Of a stretch of DNA of 64,000 nt, positions 17,426-25,960 are shown in pieces (positions within the stretch are counted from its first letter, which is position 1; every line of letters starts with the position of its first letter). The stretch lies in the NCBI RefSeq assembly GCF_024655635.1, contig NZ_JANLGI010000004.1:1-64000 (forward strand), given 5' to 3'. The DNA comes from Allobosea sp. 47.2.35 (GTDB lineage Bacteria > Pseudomonadota > Alphaproteobacteria > Rhizobiales > Beijerinckiaceae). Made by a program: the position numbers and the translations under genes. The notes below the pieces were generated by a model. The model saw nothing but the letters and a program-made list of their open reading frames with translations, made no database searches and was not told the DNA's origin.

Positions 17426-18331
17426 ATGAGTGACACCTCCTCCACCGGGCTGCATGCCTGGCTGATCAGCGACAGCCCAGAGTCGCGCCGCCAGGCCCGT
17501 CTCGGCCAGCTCTACCGGCAATGGCTCGCCTTCAAGCGCAACCCTATGGCGGTGGCGGGCCTCGCCATCATCGTCCTGCTGCTGCTGATCGCCGCCTTCG
17601 CGCCCCTGATCGCGCCCTTCGATCCGATCGCGCAGGCGCTCGACAAGCGGCTCATGCCGCCGTCCTCGATCAACTGGTTCGGCACCGATGCGCTCGGCCG
17701 CGACATCTTCAGCCGCATCGTCTACGGCACGCGGATCACGCTGGTCATCGTGCTGCTGGTCGTCGTCACGGTCGGCCCCTTCGGCCTGCTGATCGGCGCG
17801 ATCTCCGGCTATTACGGCGGCTGGGTCGACCGTCTGCTCATGCGCATCACCGACGTGTTCCTGGCCTTCCCGCGCCTCGTCCTGGCGCTGGCCTTCGTCG
17901 CGGCGCTCGGCCCCGGCATCGTCAACGCCATCATCGCCATCGCGATCACGACCTGGCCGCCTTATGCCCGTGTCGCCCGCGCCGAGACGATGGTGATCCG
18001 CAACCAGGACTACATCGCCGCGATGCGCCTGCAGGGCGCGTCGCAGGCCCGCATCATCTGGAAGCATGTCGTGCCGATGTGCATGTCCTCGCTGATCGTG
18101 CGCACCACCTTCGACATGGCCGGCATCATCCTGACCGCCGCCGGGCTCGGCTTCCTCGGCCTCGGCGCGCAGCCGCCGATGCCGGAATGGGGCGCGATGA
18201 TCTCCGCCGGTCGCGAGCAGATTTTCGACCAGTGGTGGGTCGCGACCTTCCCCGGCGTCGCCATCTGCATCGTTGCGCTCGGCTTCAACCTGCTCGGCGA
18301 CGGGCTCCGCGACGTCATGGATGCGAGGTAA
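17426..18331 (+). CDS. ABC transporter permease (DppC/OppC type)
   Basis: 301 residues. The N-terminal segment RQWLAFKRNPMAVAGLAII is the typical OppC N-terminal domain with span 1. The family motif PSSINWFGTDALGRDIFSRI comes next, then the permease domain with EAA loop AAMRLQGASQARIIWKHVVP. About six spans. GAGGAGGCG overlaps the previous stop, so translation is likely coupled. Partner of the preceding permease in the inner membrane. Confidence 0.9.
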   Translation: MSDTSSTGLHAWLISDSPESRRQARLGQLYRQWLAFKRNPMAVAGLAIIVLLLLIAAFAPLIAPFDPIAQALDKRLMPPSSINWFGTDALGRDIFSRIVYGTRITLVIVLLVVVTVGPFGLLIGAISGYYGGWVDRLLMRITDVFLAFPRLVLALAFVAALGPGIVNAIIAIAITTWPPYARVARAETMVIRNQDYIAAMRLQGASQARIIWKHVVPMCMSSLIVRTTFDMAGIILTAAGLGFLGLGAQPPMPEWGAMISAGREQIFDQWWVATFPGVAICIVALGFNLLGDGLRDVMDAR

Positions 18332-18335
18332 GTCG

Positions 18336-19193
18336 ATGGCGAGCGAGCAGCCTCTTCTTGAGGTCGACAATCTCAAGGTCGACTTCCACACGCCGACCGG
18401 CATCGTCCGGGCCGTGCGCGGCCTCTCCTTCACGCTCGGCCGCGAGCGGCTCGGCATCGTCGGCGAATCCGGCTCGGGCAAGTCGATGACCGGCCGCGCC
18501 ATCCTCGATCTGATCCCGCACCCGGGCGTCGTCAGCGCCGACCGCATGCGTTTCCGCGGCCAGGACCTGACGGCGATGGACAAGGGCGCGCGGCGCAAGC
18601 TCCGCGGCCGCCATATCTCCATGGTGATGCAGGATCCGAAATTCTCGCTGAACCCGGTCGAGACCGTGGGCAGCCAGATTGCCGAGGCCTATCGCATCCA
18701 CCGCAAGGCCGGCGCCCGCGAAGCCCGTGAGCGCAGCCTCGCCATGCTGGAGCAGGTGCAGATCCGCGAGCCCGCCCGCGTCTACGATCTCTATCCGCAC
18801 GAGGTCTCGGGCGGCATGGGCCAGCGCGTCATGATCGCGATGATGCTGATCGCCGAGCCCGAAGTCCTGATCGCCGACGAGCCGACCTCGGCGCTCGACG
18901 TCACCGTCCAGCTCCAGATCCTCAATATCCTCGACGATCTCGTCACCGAGCGCGGCATGGGGCTGATCTTCATCAGCCACGACCTGCATCTGGTGCAGTC
19001 CTTCTGTGACCGCGTCATCGTCATGTATGGCGGCAAGGTCATGGAGACGCTGCCGGCGGCCGAGCTTGCCGACCCGGCGGCGCGCAGCCGCCGCCATCCC
19101 TATACGCTCGGCCTGCTCGAATGCCTGCCGGACCTCGACCATCCCCGGGCGAAGCTCGCCACCCTCAACCGTGACCCGGCGTGGCTGGCATGA
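18336..19193 (+). CDS. ABC transporter ATP-binding protein (DppD/OppD type)
   Basis: 285 residues. Walker A GESGSGKS, Q-loop MVMQDPKFSLNP, signature SGGMGQRV (the usual SGGMRQR has Gly in place of Arg), Walker B VLIADEPTSALDV, H-loop FISHDLHLV. The C-terminal oligopeptide extension ends with HPYTLGLLECLP. Begins 4 bases after the permease stop and overlaps the next ATPase by ATGA. Energises import together with the following ATPase. Confidence 0.92.
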   Translation: MASEQPLLEVDNLKVDFHTPTGIVRAVRGLSFTLGRERLGIVGESGSGKSMTGRAILDLIPHPGVVSADRMRFRGQDLTAMDKGARRKLRGRHISMVMQDPKFSLNPVETVGSQIAEAYRIHRKAGAREARERSLAMLEQVQIREPARVYDLYPHEVSGGMGQRVMIAMMLIAEPEVLIADEPTSALDVTVQLQILNILDDLVTERGMGLIFISHDLHLVQSFCDRVIVMYGGKVMETLPAAELADPAARSRRHPYTLGLLECLPDLDHPRAKLATLNRDPAWLA

Positions 19194-19942
19194 CGAACGC
19201 AGCGATCTCCGTCGACAAGCTCAACGTCTCTTTCGGCGATTCCCATGTCGTGAAGGACCTCTCCTTCGAAGTCCGCAAGGGCGAGAGCTACGGCCTCGTC
19301 GGCGAGTCCGGTTCGGGCAAGTCGACCGTGCTGCGCGTGCTCTCCGGCCTCAACCGGGAGTGGAGCGGGACCGTCACGATCGAGGGCGCTGTCCAGCCCA
19401 AGGTCCGCGACAAGGCCTTCTATCGCAACGTCCAGATGGTGTTCCAGGACCCCTATGGTTCGCTGCACCCGAAGAAGACGGTCGACGACACCTTGGCCGA
19501 GCCGCTCGCGATCCACGGGCTCGACAATGCCGAGGCCCGCATCGGCAAGGCGCTCTCCGATGTCGGTCTGCCGGCCTCGTTCCGCTTCCGCTATCCGCAC
19601 CAGCTCTCGGGCGGACAGCGCCAGCGCGTCGCGATCGCCCGCTCCCTCGTGCTCGAACCCTCGATCCTGCTGCTGGACGAGCCGACCTCCGCGCTCGACG
19701 TCTCGATCCAGGCGGAGGTGCTGAACCTGCTCGCTGCGCTAAGGCAGGAGCGCAAGCTGACCTATATCCTCGTCAGCCACGATCTCTCAGTCGTCGGGCA
19801 CATGTGCGAGCGCCTGCTGGTCATGCAATTCGGCCGCGCCGTCGAGGAAATGACGGTCGAGACGCTGGCCGCTCGCCAGCCGCAGACGGCCTATGCCCAG
19901 CAATTGCTGACCGCGAGCGCCGGCTTCCGGCGCGCGGGCTGA
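19190..19942 (+). CDS. ABC transporter ATP-binding protein (DppF/OppF type), short form
   Basis: 250 residues. Walker A GESGSGKST, Q-loop MVFQDPYGSLHPKKTV, signature LSGGQRQRVAIAR, Walker B ILLLDEPTSALDV, H-loop LVSHDLSVV. It is clearly shorter than usual DppF/OppF (about 320 residues) because the C-terminal oligopeptide extension is reduced to about 20 residues. The ATG at 19190 overlaps the previous TGA. Last gene of the operon; a terminator-like hairpin follows at 19949. Confidence 0.92.
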   Translation: MTNAAISVDKLNVSFGDSHVVKDLSFEVRKGESYGLVGESGSGKSTVLRVLSGLNREWSGTVTIEGAVQPKVRDKAFYRNVQMVFQDPYGSLHPKKTVDDTLAEPLAIHGLDNAEARIGKALSDVGLPASFRFRYPHQLSGGQRQRVAIARSLVLEPSILLLDEPTSALDVSIQAEVLNLLAALRQERKLTYILVSHDLSVVGHMCERLLVMQFGRAVEEMTVETLAARQPQTAYAQQLLTASAGFRRAG

Positions 19943-19948
19943 ATGGCG

Positions 19949-19978
19949 AGGGGACCGGCCCTGCGCCGTCCCCTCTTT
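19949..19978 (+). terminator. Probable terminator of the ABC importer operon
   Basis: AGGGGAC (19949-19955) and GTCCCCT (19968-19974) form a 7-bp stem, followed by CTTT. Short T-run, so moderate strength. Confidence 0.5.
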
Positions 19979-20113
19979 GCAGCGCGGCAAAACCGTCCCA
20001 CTCTGGCCGCAGCCTTGCGTTAGCTGCTTCGCGTCCGGAACGGACAACGGCCGGCTAGCGAAGCTTCGCGCCGGTCCAGCGAACCGGCACCGCCTGACGG
20101 AGTTACTGGATTG

Positions 20114-21616
20114 ATGGACGCCATCGTGGACAACGCGCTTCGGCCCGAGACCGCTCCCGAGCGGACGCCGGTTCCGCCCTTCGATCTCGTGATCTTCGGT
20201 GCGGGCGGTGATCTCGCCTTGCGCAAGCTCTTCCCGGCGCTGGCCCAGCGCAACCGCGAAGGCGTTCTGCCGGGCGAGAGCCGCATCCTCGCCATCGTCC
20301 GCAAGGAGGAGGATGTCGAGGGCCTGCCGAAGCAGATCGCCAAGCGCCTCGACGAGGAAGGCATCCCGAAGGATCAGGTCGAGCCCTTCCTGCGCCGCCT
20401 GACCATGGTGATGCTCGATGCGGTGAAGCCGGAGACCTATGGCGCGCTGAAAGAGGCTCTGGGCGAGAGCGAGCGCGTCCGCTCCTTCTATCTCTCGACG
20501 CCGCCGGACCTCTTCATCCCGATCTGCGAGAACCTCGCCAAGGCCGATATCCTGACGCCGACCTCGCGCGTCATCCTGGAGAAGCCGCTCGGCCGCGATC
20601 TCGCCTCGGCGCGGGCAATCAACGATGCCGTCGCGCGCATCCTGCCGGAAAGCCGCACCTACCGGATTGATCATTATCTCGGCAAGGAGACGGTGCAGAA
20701 CCTGCTCGTCCTGCGCTTCGCCAACACGCTGTTCGAGCGCTCCTGGTCGAGCCGCGACATCGACCATGTCCAGATCACCGTGGCCGAGACGGTCGGGCTG
20801 GAGCAGCGCGCCGGCTATTACGACAAGTCCGGGCATATGCGCGACATGGTCCAGAACCATCTCATGCAGTTGCTCACCCTCTTCGCCATCGAGCCGCCGA
20901 ACATGCTGGAGGCCGGCGCCGTCCGTGAGGAGAAGATCAAGGTGCTGAAGGCGCTGCGCCCCATCGTCGGGCCGGATGTCCAGCGCTACACGGTGCGCGG
21001 TCAGTACGGTGCCGGGCAGATCGATGGCCAGCGCGTGCGCGGTTATTCCGAGGAGCTCGGCCACGGCTCGAACACCGAGACCTTCGTCGCCATCCGCTGC
21101 GAGGTCGACAACTGGCGCTGGGCCGGCGTGCCGATCTATCTGCGCACGGGCAAGCGCATGGCGCAGCGCTATTCCGAGATCGCGGTCACCTTCAAGCCGG
21201 TGCCGCACTCGATCTTCGGCGGTGGTTCCTGCGACCGGCTCGACGCCAACCGCCTCTTCATCCGCCTGCAGCCCAATGACGGCGTACAGCTTCAGTTGAT
21301 GATGAAGGTGCCGGGCTCCGGCCGGCTCAAGATCGTGCCGCGCCAGCTCGACCTGCGCTATTCCACCGCCTTCGACGAGCGCACGCCGGACGCCTATGAG
21401 CGCCTGCTGACCGACGTCATCCGCGGCGACCAGACGCTGTTCATGCATCGCGACGAGGTCGAGCAGGCCTGGTCCTGGGTCGATCCGATCATCGCCGGCT
21501 GGCAGGACTACTATCCGCATCCGCATCGCTATGCCGCCGGCTCCTGGGGACCGTCGCAGGCGATCGGCCTGATCGAGCGCGACGGCCGCTCCTGGGCCGA
21601 TCCGGACTTGGTCTGA
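20114..21616 (+). CDS. zwf: Glucose-6-phosphate 1-dehydrogenase
   Basis: 500 residues. N-terminal Rossmann domain with FGAGGDLALRKLFPAL (about 31-46) and the active-site block RIDHYLGKE (about 184-192, catalytic His in DHY). Oxidises glucose 6-phosphate to 6-phosphogluconolactone with NAD(P)+, first step of the oxidative pentose phosphate and Entner-Doudoroff routes, cytoplasmic. The ATG at 20114 is preferred over the TTG at 20111. It overlaps pgl by one base (TGATG), so the first two enzymes of the route are made together. Confidence 0.96.
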   Translation: MDAIVDNALRPETAPERTPVPPFDLVIFGAGGDLALRKLFPALAQRNREGVLPGESRILAIVRKEEDVEGLPKQIAKRLDEEGIPKDQVEPFLRRLTMVMLDAVKPETYGALKEALGESERVRSFYLSTPPDLFIPICENLAKADILTPTSRVILEKPLGRDLASARAINDAVARILPESRTYRIDHYLGKETVQNLLVLRFANTLFERSWSSRDIDHVQITVAETVGLEQRAGYYDKSGHMRDMVQNHLMQLLTLFAIEPPNMLEAGAVREEKIKVLKALRPIVGPDVQRYTVRGQYGAGQIDGQRVRGYSEELGHGSNTETFVAIRCEVDNWRWAGVPIYLRTGKRMAQRYSEIAVTFKPVPHSIFGGGSCDRLDANRLFIRLQPNDGVQLQLMMKVPGSGRLKIVPRQLDLRYSTAFDERTPDAYERLLTDVIRGDQTLFMHRDEVEQAWSWVDPIIAGWQDYYPHPHRYAAGSWGPSQAIGLIERDGRSWADPDLV

Positions 21617-22302
21617 TGGCCGGCCCGCTCGCCTGGCACCGTTTCGCCACGCTCGCCGATGCTTCCGAGGCGCTGGCGGAGGCGGTCGCAGTGCGGCTGA
21701 AGGATTTGCTCGCAGGGCAGGGCAGGGCGCTTCTCGCCGTGCCCGGCGGTACGACCCCGGCCGGCTTCCTCGCTGCGCTCGGGCAGCATGATCTGGCCTG
21801 GGAACAGGTCACGCTCCTGCCGACAGACGAGCGCTTCGTCGCGGCCGATGACGCCGCCTCGAACGAGCGCATGATCCGCGCGCAATTCGCGCCGCTGGTC
21901 GAGGGGCGGGCCAACTTCCTGTCCTTCCACGAGCATGGCAGCGATATCGAGGCCGCCGCTGCTCTGCTCTGCGCCAAGCTGGCCGAACTCCCCGAGGTCG
22001 ATCTGCTCGTCAGCGGCATGGGGGCGGACGGGCATATCGCCTCGCTCTTCCCCGGCGCCGAGGCCACCTTCGACGCGGTGCCGGACAGCGGCATCGTCGT
22101 CGCCCGCCCGCCAGGCTTGCCGCCGCGCCTGTCGCTCTCGCCGGCTCGTCTGCTCGGCGCTGGCTGGGCGAGTCTGCTCGTCTCGGGTGCCGCAAAGGAA
22201 GCGGTGCTCAAGGCTGCGCCCGAGCGCGAGCAGCAGCCGCTGCCGGTCGATCTTCTGCTCGGCAGCGCGCGAGGGCTCGACGTCTACTGGGCGAAGGAGT
22301 AG
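21616..22302 (+). CDS. pgl: 6-phosphogluconolactonase (DevB type)
   Basis: 228 residues, DevB/SOL family. Signature loops are LLAVPGGTTPAGFLAAL (about 35-51), LPTDERFVAADDAASNERM and SGMGADGHIASLFPG. Hydrolyses 6-phosphogluconolactone to 6-phosphogluconate, protecting the cell from the reactive lactone. Its start overlaps the zwf stop. The product then needs edd (6-phosphogluconate dehydratase) to reach KDPG, but edd is not in this window. Confidence 0.95.
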   Translation: MAGPLAWHRFATLADASEALAEAVAVRLKDLLAGQGRALLAVPGGTTPAGFLAALGQHDLAWEQVTLLPTDERFVAADDAASNERMIRAQFAPLVEGRANFLSFHEHGSDIEAAAALLCAKLAELPEVDLLVSGMGADGHIASLFPGAEATFDAVPDSGIVVARPPGLPPRLSLSPARLLGAGWASLLVSGAAKEAVLKAAPEREQQPLPVDLLLGSARGLDVYWAKE

Positions 22303-22341
22303 AGCCGGATTTCCTGCTCAAATCGATTGAAAGACGAGACC

Positions 22342-22986
22342 ATGGACGAGACTGCCGCGATTGCCCGGTTGAAGAGCTGCGGCGTGATCCCCGTCGTGGT
22401 GATCGAGGACGCCTCGCGCGCCGTCGATCTCGCTCACGCACTGGTCGCCGGCGGCATCGATGTCGTCGAGGTCACGCTGCGTCGCCCGGCCGCGATGGAA
22501 GCGCTCGCGGCGATCGCGAAATCGGTGCCGAAGGCATTGGCCGTGGCTGGCACGGTCGTGACGCCGGCGCAGGCTCAGCAGGTCAAGGATGCCGGCGCGC
22601 AGGCCGTGGTCAGCCCCGGCTTCAGCGAGAGCGTCGACGAGGCCCTGCGCAAGGCGGGCCTGCCCTGGCTTCCGGGTGTCGCCACTGCCTCCGATTGCAT
22701 GCGCGCGGTTGCTGCCGGGCGCACCACGGCGAAATTCTTCCCGGCCGAGCAGGCTGGCGGCCCGCCGGCCCTGAAGGCACTCTCCGGCCCGTTCCCGCAG
22801 ATGACCTTCTGCCCGACCGGCGGTGTCAGCCTGAAGAACCTCGGCGACTACCTCGCCTTGCCGCAGGTCATCTGCGTCGGCGGTTCCTGGCTGGTTCCGG
22901 CCGATGCGATCGCTACAGGTGATTGGAAGCGGATCGAGACGCTGGCGCGCGAGGCGAAGGAAGCGTTCCTGAAGGCACGGGCGTAA
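22342..22986 (+). CDS. eda: 2-keto-3-deoxy-6-phosphogluconate / 4-hydroxy-2-oxoglutarate aldolase
   Basis: 214 residues, class I aldolase TIM barrel. Catalytic parts: Glu in VVEVTLRRPAAMEAL and the Schiff-base Lys in TTAKFFPAE; phosphate-binding loops CPTGGV and CVGGSWL. Splits KDPG into pyruvate and glyceraldehyde 3-phosphate. The ATG at 22342 was chosen (GAAAGACGAG upstream) over a TTG at 22327. It lies 39 bases after pgl in the same direction, so zwf-pgl-eda is probably one unit. The 3' side runs into the repeat element at 23025. Confidence 0.95.
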   Translation: MDETAAIARLKSCGVIPVVVIEDASRAVDLAHALVAGGIDVVEVTLRRPAAMEALAAIAKSVPKALAVAGTVVTPAQAQQVKDAGAQAVVSPGFSESVDEALRKAGLPWLPGVATASDCMRAVAAGRTTAKFFPAEQAGGPPALKALSGPFPQMTFCPTGGVSLKNLGDYLALPQVICVGGSWLVPADAIATGDWKRIETLAREAKEAFLKARA

Positions 22987-23024
22987 GCGCGGGAAAAGAA
23001 GCGAGGCGCGAGAGCGAAAGAGTG

Positions 23025-23157
23025 TCATCCCGTGCGCGCTGCGGCATGCGAATGCCGCTGCGCAGACACGGGATCGTCCTCAGAAAGAGGCGCCTTCTCG
23101 TCACGCGGTCCCGTGTCTGCGCAGCAGCGTTTCACGCTGCAGCGCGCACGGGATCAC
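23025..23157. repeat. Double-hairpin intergenic repeat, copy 1
   Basis: A left arm (23025-23076) and a right arm (23105-23157) of about 50 bases are near-perfect inverted copies of each other. Each arm begins with CCCGTG and ends with CACGGG and folds on itself; in the left arm GCGGCAT (23041-23047) pairs with ATGCCGC (23052-23058). About 30 bases separate the arms. A second copy in the same orientation lies at 25588-25746. The architecture fits a REP/BIME or MITE-like dispersed element. The copy ends 3 bases before the stop codon of the oxidoreductase gene. Confidence 0.8.
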
Positions 23158-23160
23158 ACC

Positions 23161-24264
23161 CTACGATAGTGTCTCGCGCACCATTTCCGCGATCGCGAGC
23201 GAACTCGTCAGCCCAGGGCTCTCGATGCCCAGTAGGTTGACCAGTTCGGCGACTCCATGAACCTCCGGCCCGTCGATGCGGAAATCCGGCATCGGTTCGC
23301 TTGGCCCGTGCAGTTTCGGCCGGATGCCCGCGTAATCCGCGACCAGCGCGCCATCCGGCAGTGCGGGCCAGTAGGTCCGGATTGCCGCGTAGAACTTCTC
23401 CGCTCGCGCCGGATCGACCACCAGATCCTGATCGTGCTCAACCCATTCGACATCGGGGCCGAACTTGACCCGCCCGCCCATGTCGATCGTGGCGTGGATG
23501 CCGAGGCCCGCCGCCTCCGGCACCGGGTAGACGAGATGGCTGAACGGCTGCTTGCCCGTCAGCGCGAAGTAATTGCCCTTGGCATAGTGCTGCACCGGCA
23601 CATGCTCAGGCTGGAAGCCTTCGAGCAGGCCGAGCAGCTTCGGCGCGCCATGGCCCGCCGAATTGACCACGGTCCGCACACTATAGGTCGCCGGATCGTC
23701 GCCGCCGAAATCGACGCTGAATCCATCAGCCTCGCGCCGCCAGCCGGTGATCGGCGTGTTCAAGGCAAGCGAGCCGCCGGCCGCCTCGCATTCGCCGAGC
23801 AGCGAGAGCATCAGCGCATGGCTGTCGACCACGCCGGTCTCGGGCGAGATCAGCGCGATCTCGCAGCGCACCTCGGGCTCCATCGCCCTGGCCTCGGCGC
23901 CGGAGAGCCAGCGCAGCGTATCGACGCCCGAGGCCTTGGCGCGGGCCATGATCGTCTCCAGCGCCGGCTTCTGGGCCTCGGAGGTGGCGACGATCAGCTT
24001 GCCGCAAGCCTTGTGCGGTAGGCCGCGCTCCTGCAGGTAGCGATAGAGCTTTTCACGGCCCGCGACGCAGACGCGGGCCTTCAGCGAGCCGGGCGGGTAG
24101 TAGATCCCGGCATGGATGACCTCGGAATTGCGGGCCGAGGTCTGGGTGCCGATGCCCTCGGCCGCTTCGGCGATGACGACCTCGCGTCCGGCCAGCGCCA
24201 GCTCGCGGGCAACCGCGAGGCCGACGACGCCGGCCCCGATCACCAGACAATCGATATCGCTCAT
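23161..24264 (-). CDS. FAD-dependent oxidoreductase (L-2-hydroxyglutarate oxidase/LhgO-like)
   Basis: 367 residues, DAO/GlpD-fold flavoprotein. Dinucleotide-binding motif VIGAGVVGLAVARELA (about 7-22) and the LhgO-type block TSARNSEVIHAGIYYPPGSLKA. The C-terminus has GIRPKLHGPSEPMPDF and LLGIESPGLTSSLAIAEMV, where conserved Gly residues close the FAD site. Members oxidise 2-hydroxy acids, classically L-2-hydroxyglutarate to 2-oxoglutarate; the substrate is inferred. Lies 11 bases after the M20 amidohydrolase gene in the same direction, probably one transcription unit. The two genes are bracketed by copies of the same repeat. Confidence 0.85.
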   Translation of the reverse strand: MSDIDCLVIGAGVVGLAVARELALAGREVVIAEAAEGIGTQTSARNSEVIHAGIYYPPGSLKARVCVAGREKLYRYLQERGLPHKACGKLIVATSEAQKPALETIMARAKASGVDTLRWLSGAEARAMEPEVRCEIALISPETGVVDSHALMLSLLGECEAAGGSLALNTPITGWRREADGFSVDFGGDDPATYSVRTVVNSAGHGAPKLLGLLEGFQPEHVPVQHYAKGNYFALTGKQPFSHLVYPVPEAAGLGIHATIDMGGRVKFGPDVEWVEHDQDLVVDPARAEKFYAAIRTYWPALPDGALVADYAGIRPKLHGPSEPMPDFRIDGPEVHGVAELVNLLGIESPGLTSSLAIAEMVRETLS

Positions 24265-24275
24265 CGCCTGAGCCG

Positions 24276-25448
24276 TCAGCCGCGCTGCGGCATGGCGATC
24301 TCGATGAGGCTCGCCCAGTAGTTCACGCCCACCGGGATCGCCGCATCGTTGAACTCGTAGGCCGGGTTGTGCAGGCCGGCCGAGTCGCCATTGCCGATAT
24401 TGATGAAGGCGCCGGGGCGCTCCTCCAGCATGTAGGAGAAGTCTTCCGAGCCCATGGTCGGCGGCACTTCGGTGTTGATCGCGTCCGAGCCGAAGGCCTC
24501 CTTCGTCACGCTGGTGGCGAAATCGGTCTGGCCGGCATGGTTGAAGGTCACCGGGTAGCCGCGGCGATAGTTGAGCTGGTACTTCATGCCGAAGGCCTTC
24601 ATCACGCCCTCGACGATCTCGGCGATGCGCTTCTCGGCGAGGTCGCGGGTTTCCGGCGTCAGCGTGCGGATCGAGCCCTTGATCTCCGCGGTCTGCGGAA
24701 TGACGTTGAAGGCCTCGCCGGCATTGAGCGCGGTCACCGAGACGACGATCGAGTCGAGCGGGTCGGCATTACGCGAAGAGACTGTCTGCAGCGCCGAGAC
24801 GAGCGCGCAGGAGGCGACGATCGGGTCGTTGACGCGATGCGGCGCGGCCGCATGGCCGCCGAGGCCCTCGATCTTGATGTGGAGCTGGTCGGCCGCGGCC
24901 ATCGCGGGACCCTTGCGGATTTCGAACTTGCCGACGGGCACGCCCGGCTTGTTGTGCATGCCGTAGACTTCCTGGATGCCGAAGCGGGTGATCAGCCCGT
25001 CGTCGATCATCGCCTTGGCGCCGGCGCCGCCTTCTTCGGCCGGCTGGAAGATCAGCACGGCGGTGCCGTCGAAATCGCGGGTCTCGCTCAGGTACTTGGC
25101 GGCGCCGAGCAGCATGGCGGTGTGGCCGTCATGGCCGCAGGCATGCATCTTGCCGGGCACGGTCGAGCGGTGCGGCAGATTGGTCTCCTCGTGGATCGGC
25201 AGCGCGTCCATGTCGGCGCGCATGGCGATGACCCGGCCGGAATCCTGGCCCTTGCCCTTGATGACGCCGACCACACCGGTCTGGCCCACGCCGGTGGCGA
25301 CTTCGTCGACGCCCCATTCCCGGAGCTTGTCGGCGACGAGGCCGGCGGTCCGGTGAACGTCGTACATCAGCTCGGGGTGGCGATGGATGTCGCGGCGGAT
25401 CGCGGTGATTTCCGGGGTGAGCGCCGCGATGATGTCGGTCTTGGGCAT
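24276..25448 (-). CDS. M20 family amidohydrolase (hippurate hydrolase / N-acyl-amino acid amidohydrolase type)
   Basis: 390 residues. Metal-site motifs are MRADMDALPI, MHACGHDGHTAMLL and FQPAEEGGAGAKAMI, with the lid-domain segment GLGGHAAAPH and the last ligand in PTMGSEDFSYML. Members of the HipO/AbgB-like branch hydrolyse N-acyl or N-aroyl amino acids; they use a dinuclear metal centre. Cytoplasmic, no signal peptide. Upstream gene of a two-gene unit with the FAD oxidoreductase. Substrate cannot be decided from sequence. Confidence 0.9.
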   Translation of the reverse strand: MPKTDIIAALTPEITAIRRDIHRHPELMYDVHRTAGLVADKLREWGVDEVATGVGQTGVVGVIKGKGQDSGRVIAMRADMDALPIHEETNLPHRSTVPGKMHACGHDGHTAMLLGAAKYLSETRDFDGTAVLIFQPAEEGGAGAKAMIDDGLITRFGIQEVYGMHNKPGVPVGKFEIRKGPAMAAADQLHIKIEGLGGHAAAPHRVNDPIVASCALVSALQTVSSRNADPLDSIVVSVTALNAGEAFNVIPQTAEIKGSIRTLTPETRDLAEKRIAEIVEGVMKAFGMKYQLNYRRGYPVTFNHAGQTDFATSVTKEAFGSDAINTEVPPTMGSEDFSYMLEERPGAFINIGNGDSAGLHNPAYEFNDAAIPVGVNYWASLIEIAMPQRG

Positions 25449-25587
25449 CGTATCCTCTGAGATGGCATGGGGCGACCGCGCAGAAAGCGGGTGCCGTCGC
25501 GCAGGCTAGCCCAGCCTCGCACCGCCTGTCCAAGCCGGTGGCGCGCAGGGGATGGGCCTTGGCGGAATGGCCGGGCCTTTCCACCGG

Positions 25588-25746
25588 GTCATCCCGTGCG
25601 CGCCGCGGCATGAAATGCCGCTGCGCAGACACGGGACCGTCTCCCGTAGAGGCGCTTTCTCAGGGCGCATGAGCAGAGGCACCTTCTCGTCGCGCGGTCC
25701 CGTGTCTGCGCAGCAGCGCTTCACGCTGCAGTGCGCACGGGATGAC
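25588..25746. repeat. Double-hairpin intergenic repeat, copy 2
   Basis: Same element and orientation as 23025-23157. Left arm 25588-25637 (starts GTCATCCCGTGCGCG; hairpin tip GCGGCAT/ATGCCGC), right arm 25694-25746 (GCGGTCCCGTGTCTGCGC to GCGCACGGGATGAC). The central part is about 26 bases longer than in copy 1 because the segment AGAGGCGC-TTCTC is present in two diverged versions. The two copies bracket the M20/FAD-oxidoreductase pair. Confidence 0.8.
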
Positions 25747-25838
25747 AGCTCCCTTTCTCGGTGCCACTCCAGATCGCCGGTCAGGGTTCATCGGTGGATT
25801 GACCAAGAGCCATGAACGATCTGGGTAACGGTAGTGAA

Positions 25839-25920
25839 ATAATCTCGAAAGGACGTAGCCATGATTTGGCCTTGCTTGACGATTAGCGGAGGCGGCATCC
25901 GCTCGGGCCATCGAGATTAT
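25839..25920. repeat. Long-range inverted repeat enclosing a smaller hairpin
   Basis: ATAATCTCGA (25839-25848) and TCGAGATTAT (25911-25920) are perfect 10-bp inverted arms 62 bases apart. Inside is a second stem, GCGGA...TCCGC (about 25886-25902). It lies just before the M15-like peptidase gene. It could be a structured leader, small RNA or operator pair; function unknown. Confidence 0.45.
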
Positions 25921-25960
25921 CTGGCCTGATCCTTTCAATTCCCCCTTACATGTTTGGTAG

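Larger units (their letters stand above)
25449..25960. other. 512-base gene-free region with a repeat copy and a structured AT-richer stretch
   Basis: No credible gene. From left to right: the presumed promoter of the M20 gene (25449-25587), repeat copy 2 (25588-25746), and an AT-richer stretch with a 10-bp inverted repeat (25839-25920). TTGACC at 25799 and TTGACG at 25877 are possible -35 boxes for the peptidase gene at 25961, but neither has a clear -10 box. Confidence 0.6.

Noticed and set aside
16205..18622. 805-codon open frame on the minus strand
   Set aside because: Antisense shadow of the ABC permease genes; low-complexity Asp/Arg/Gln-rich translation.
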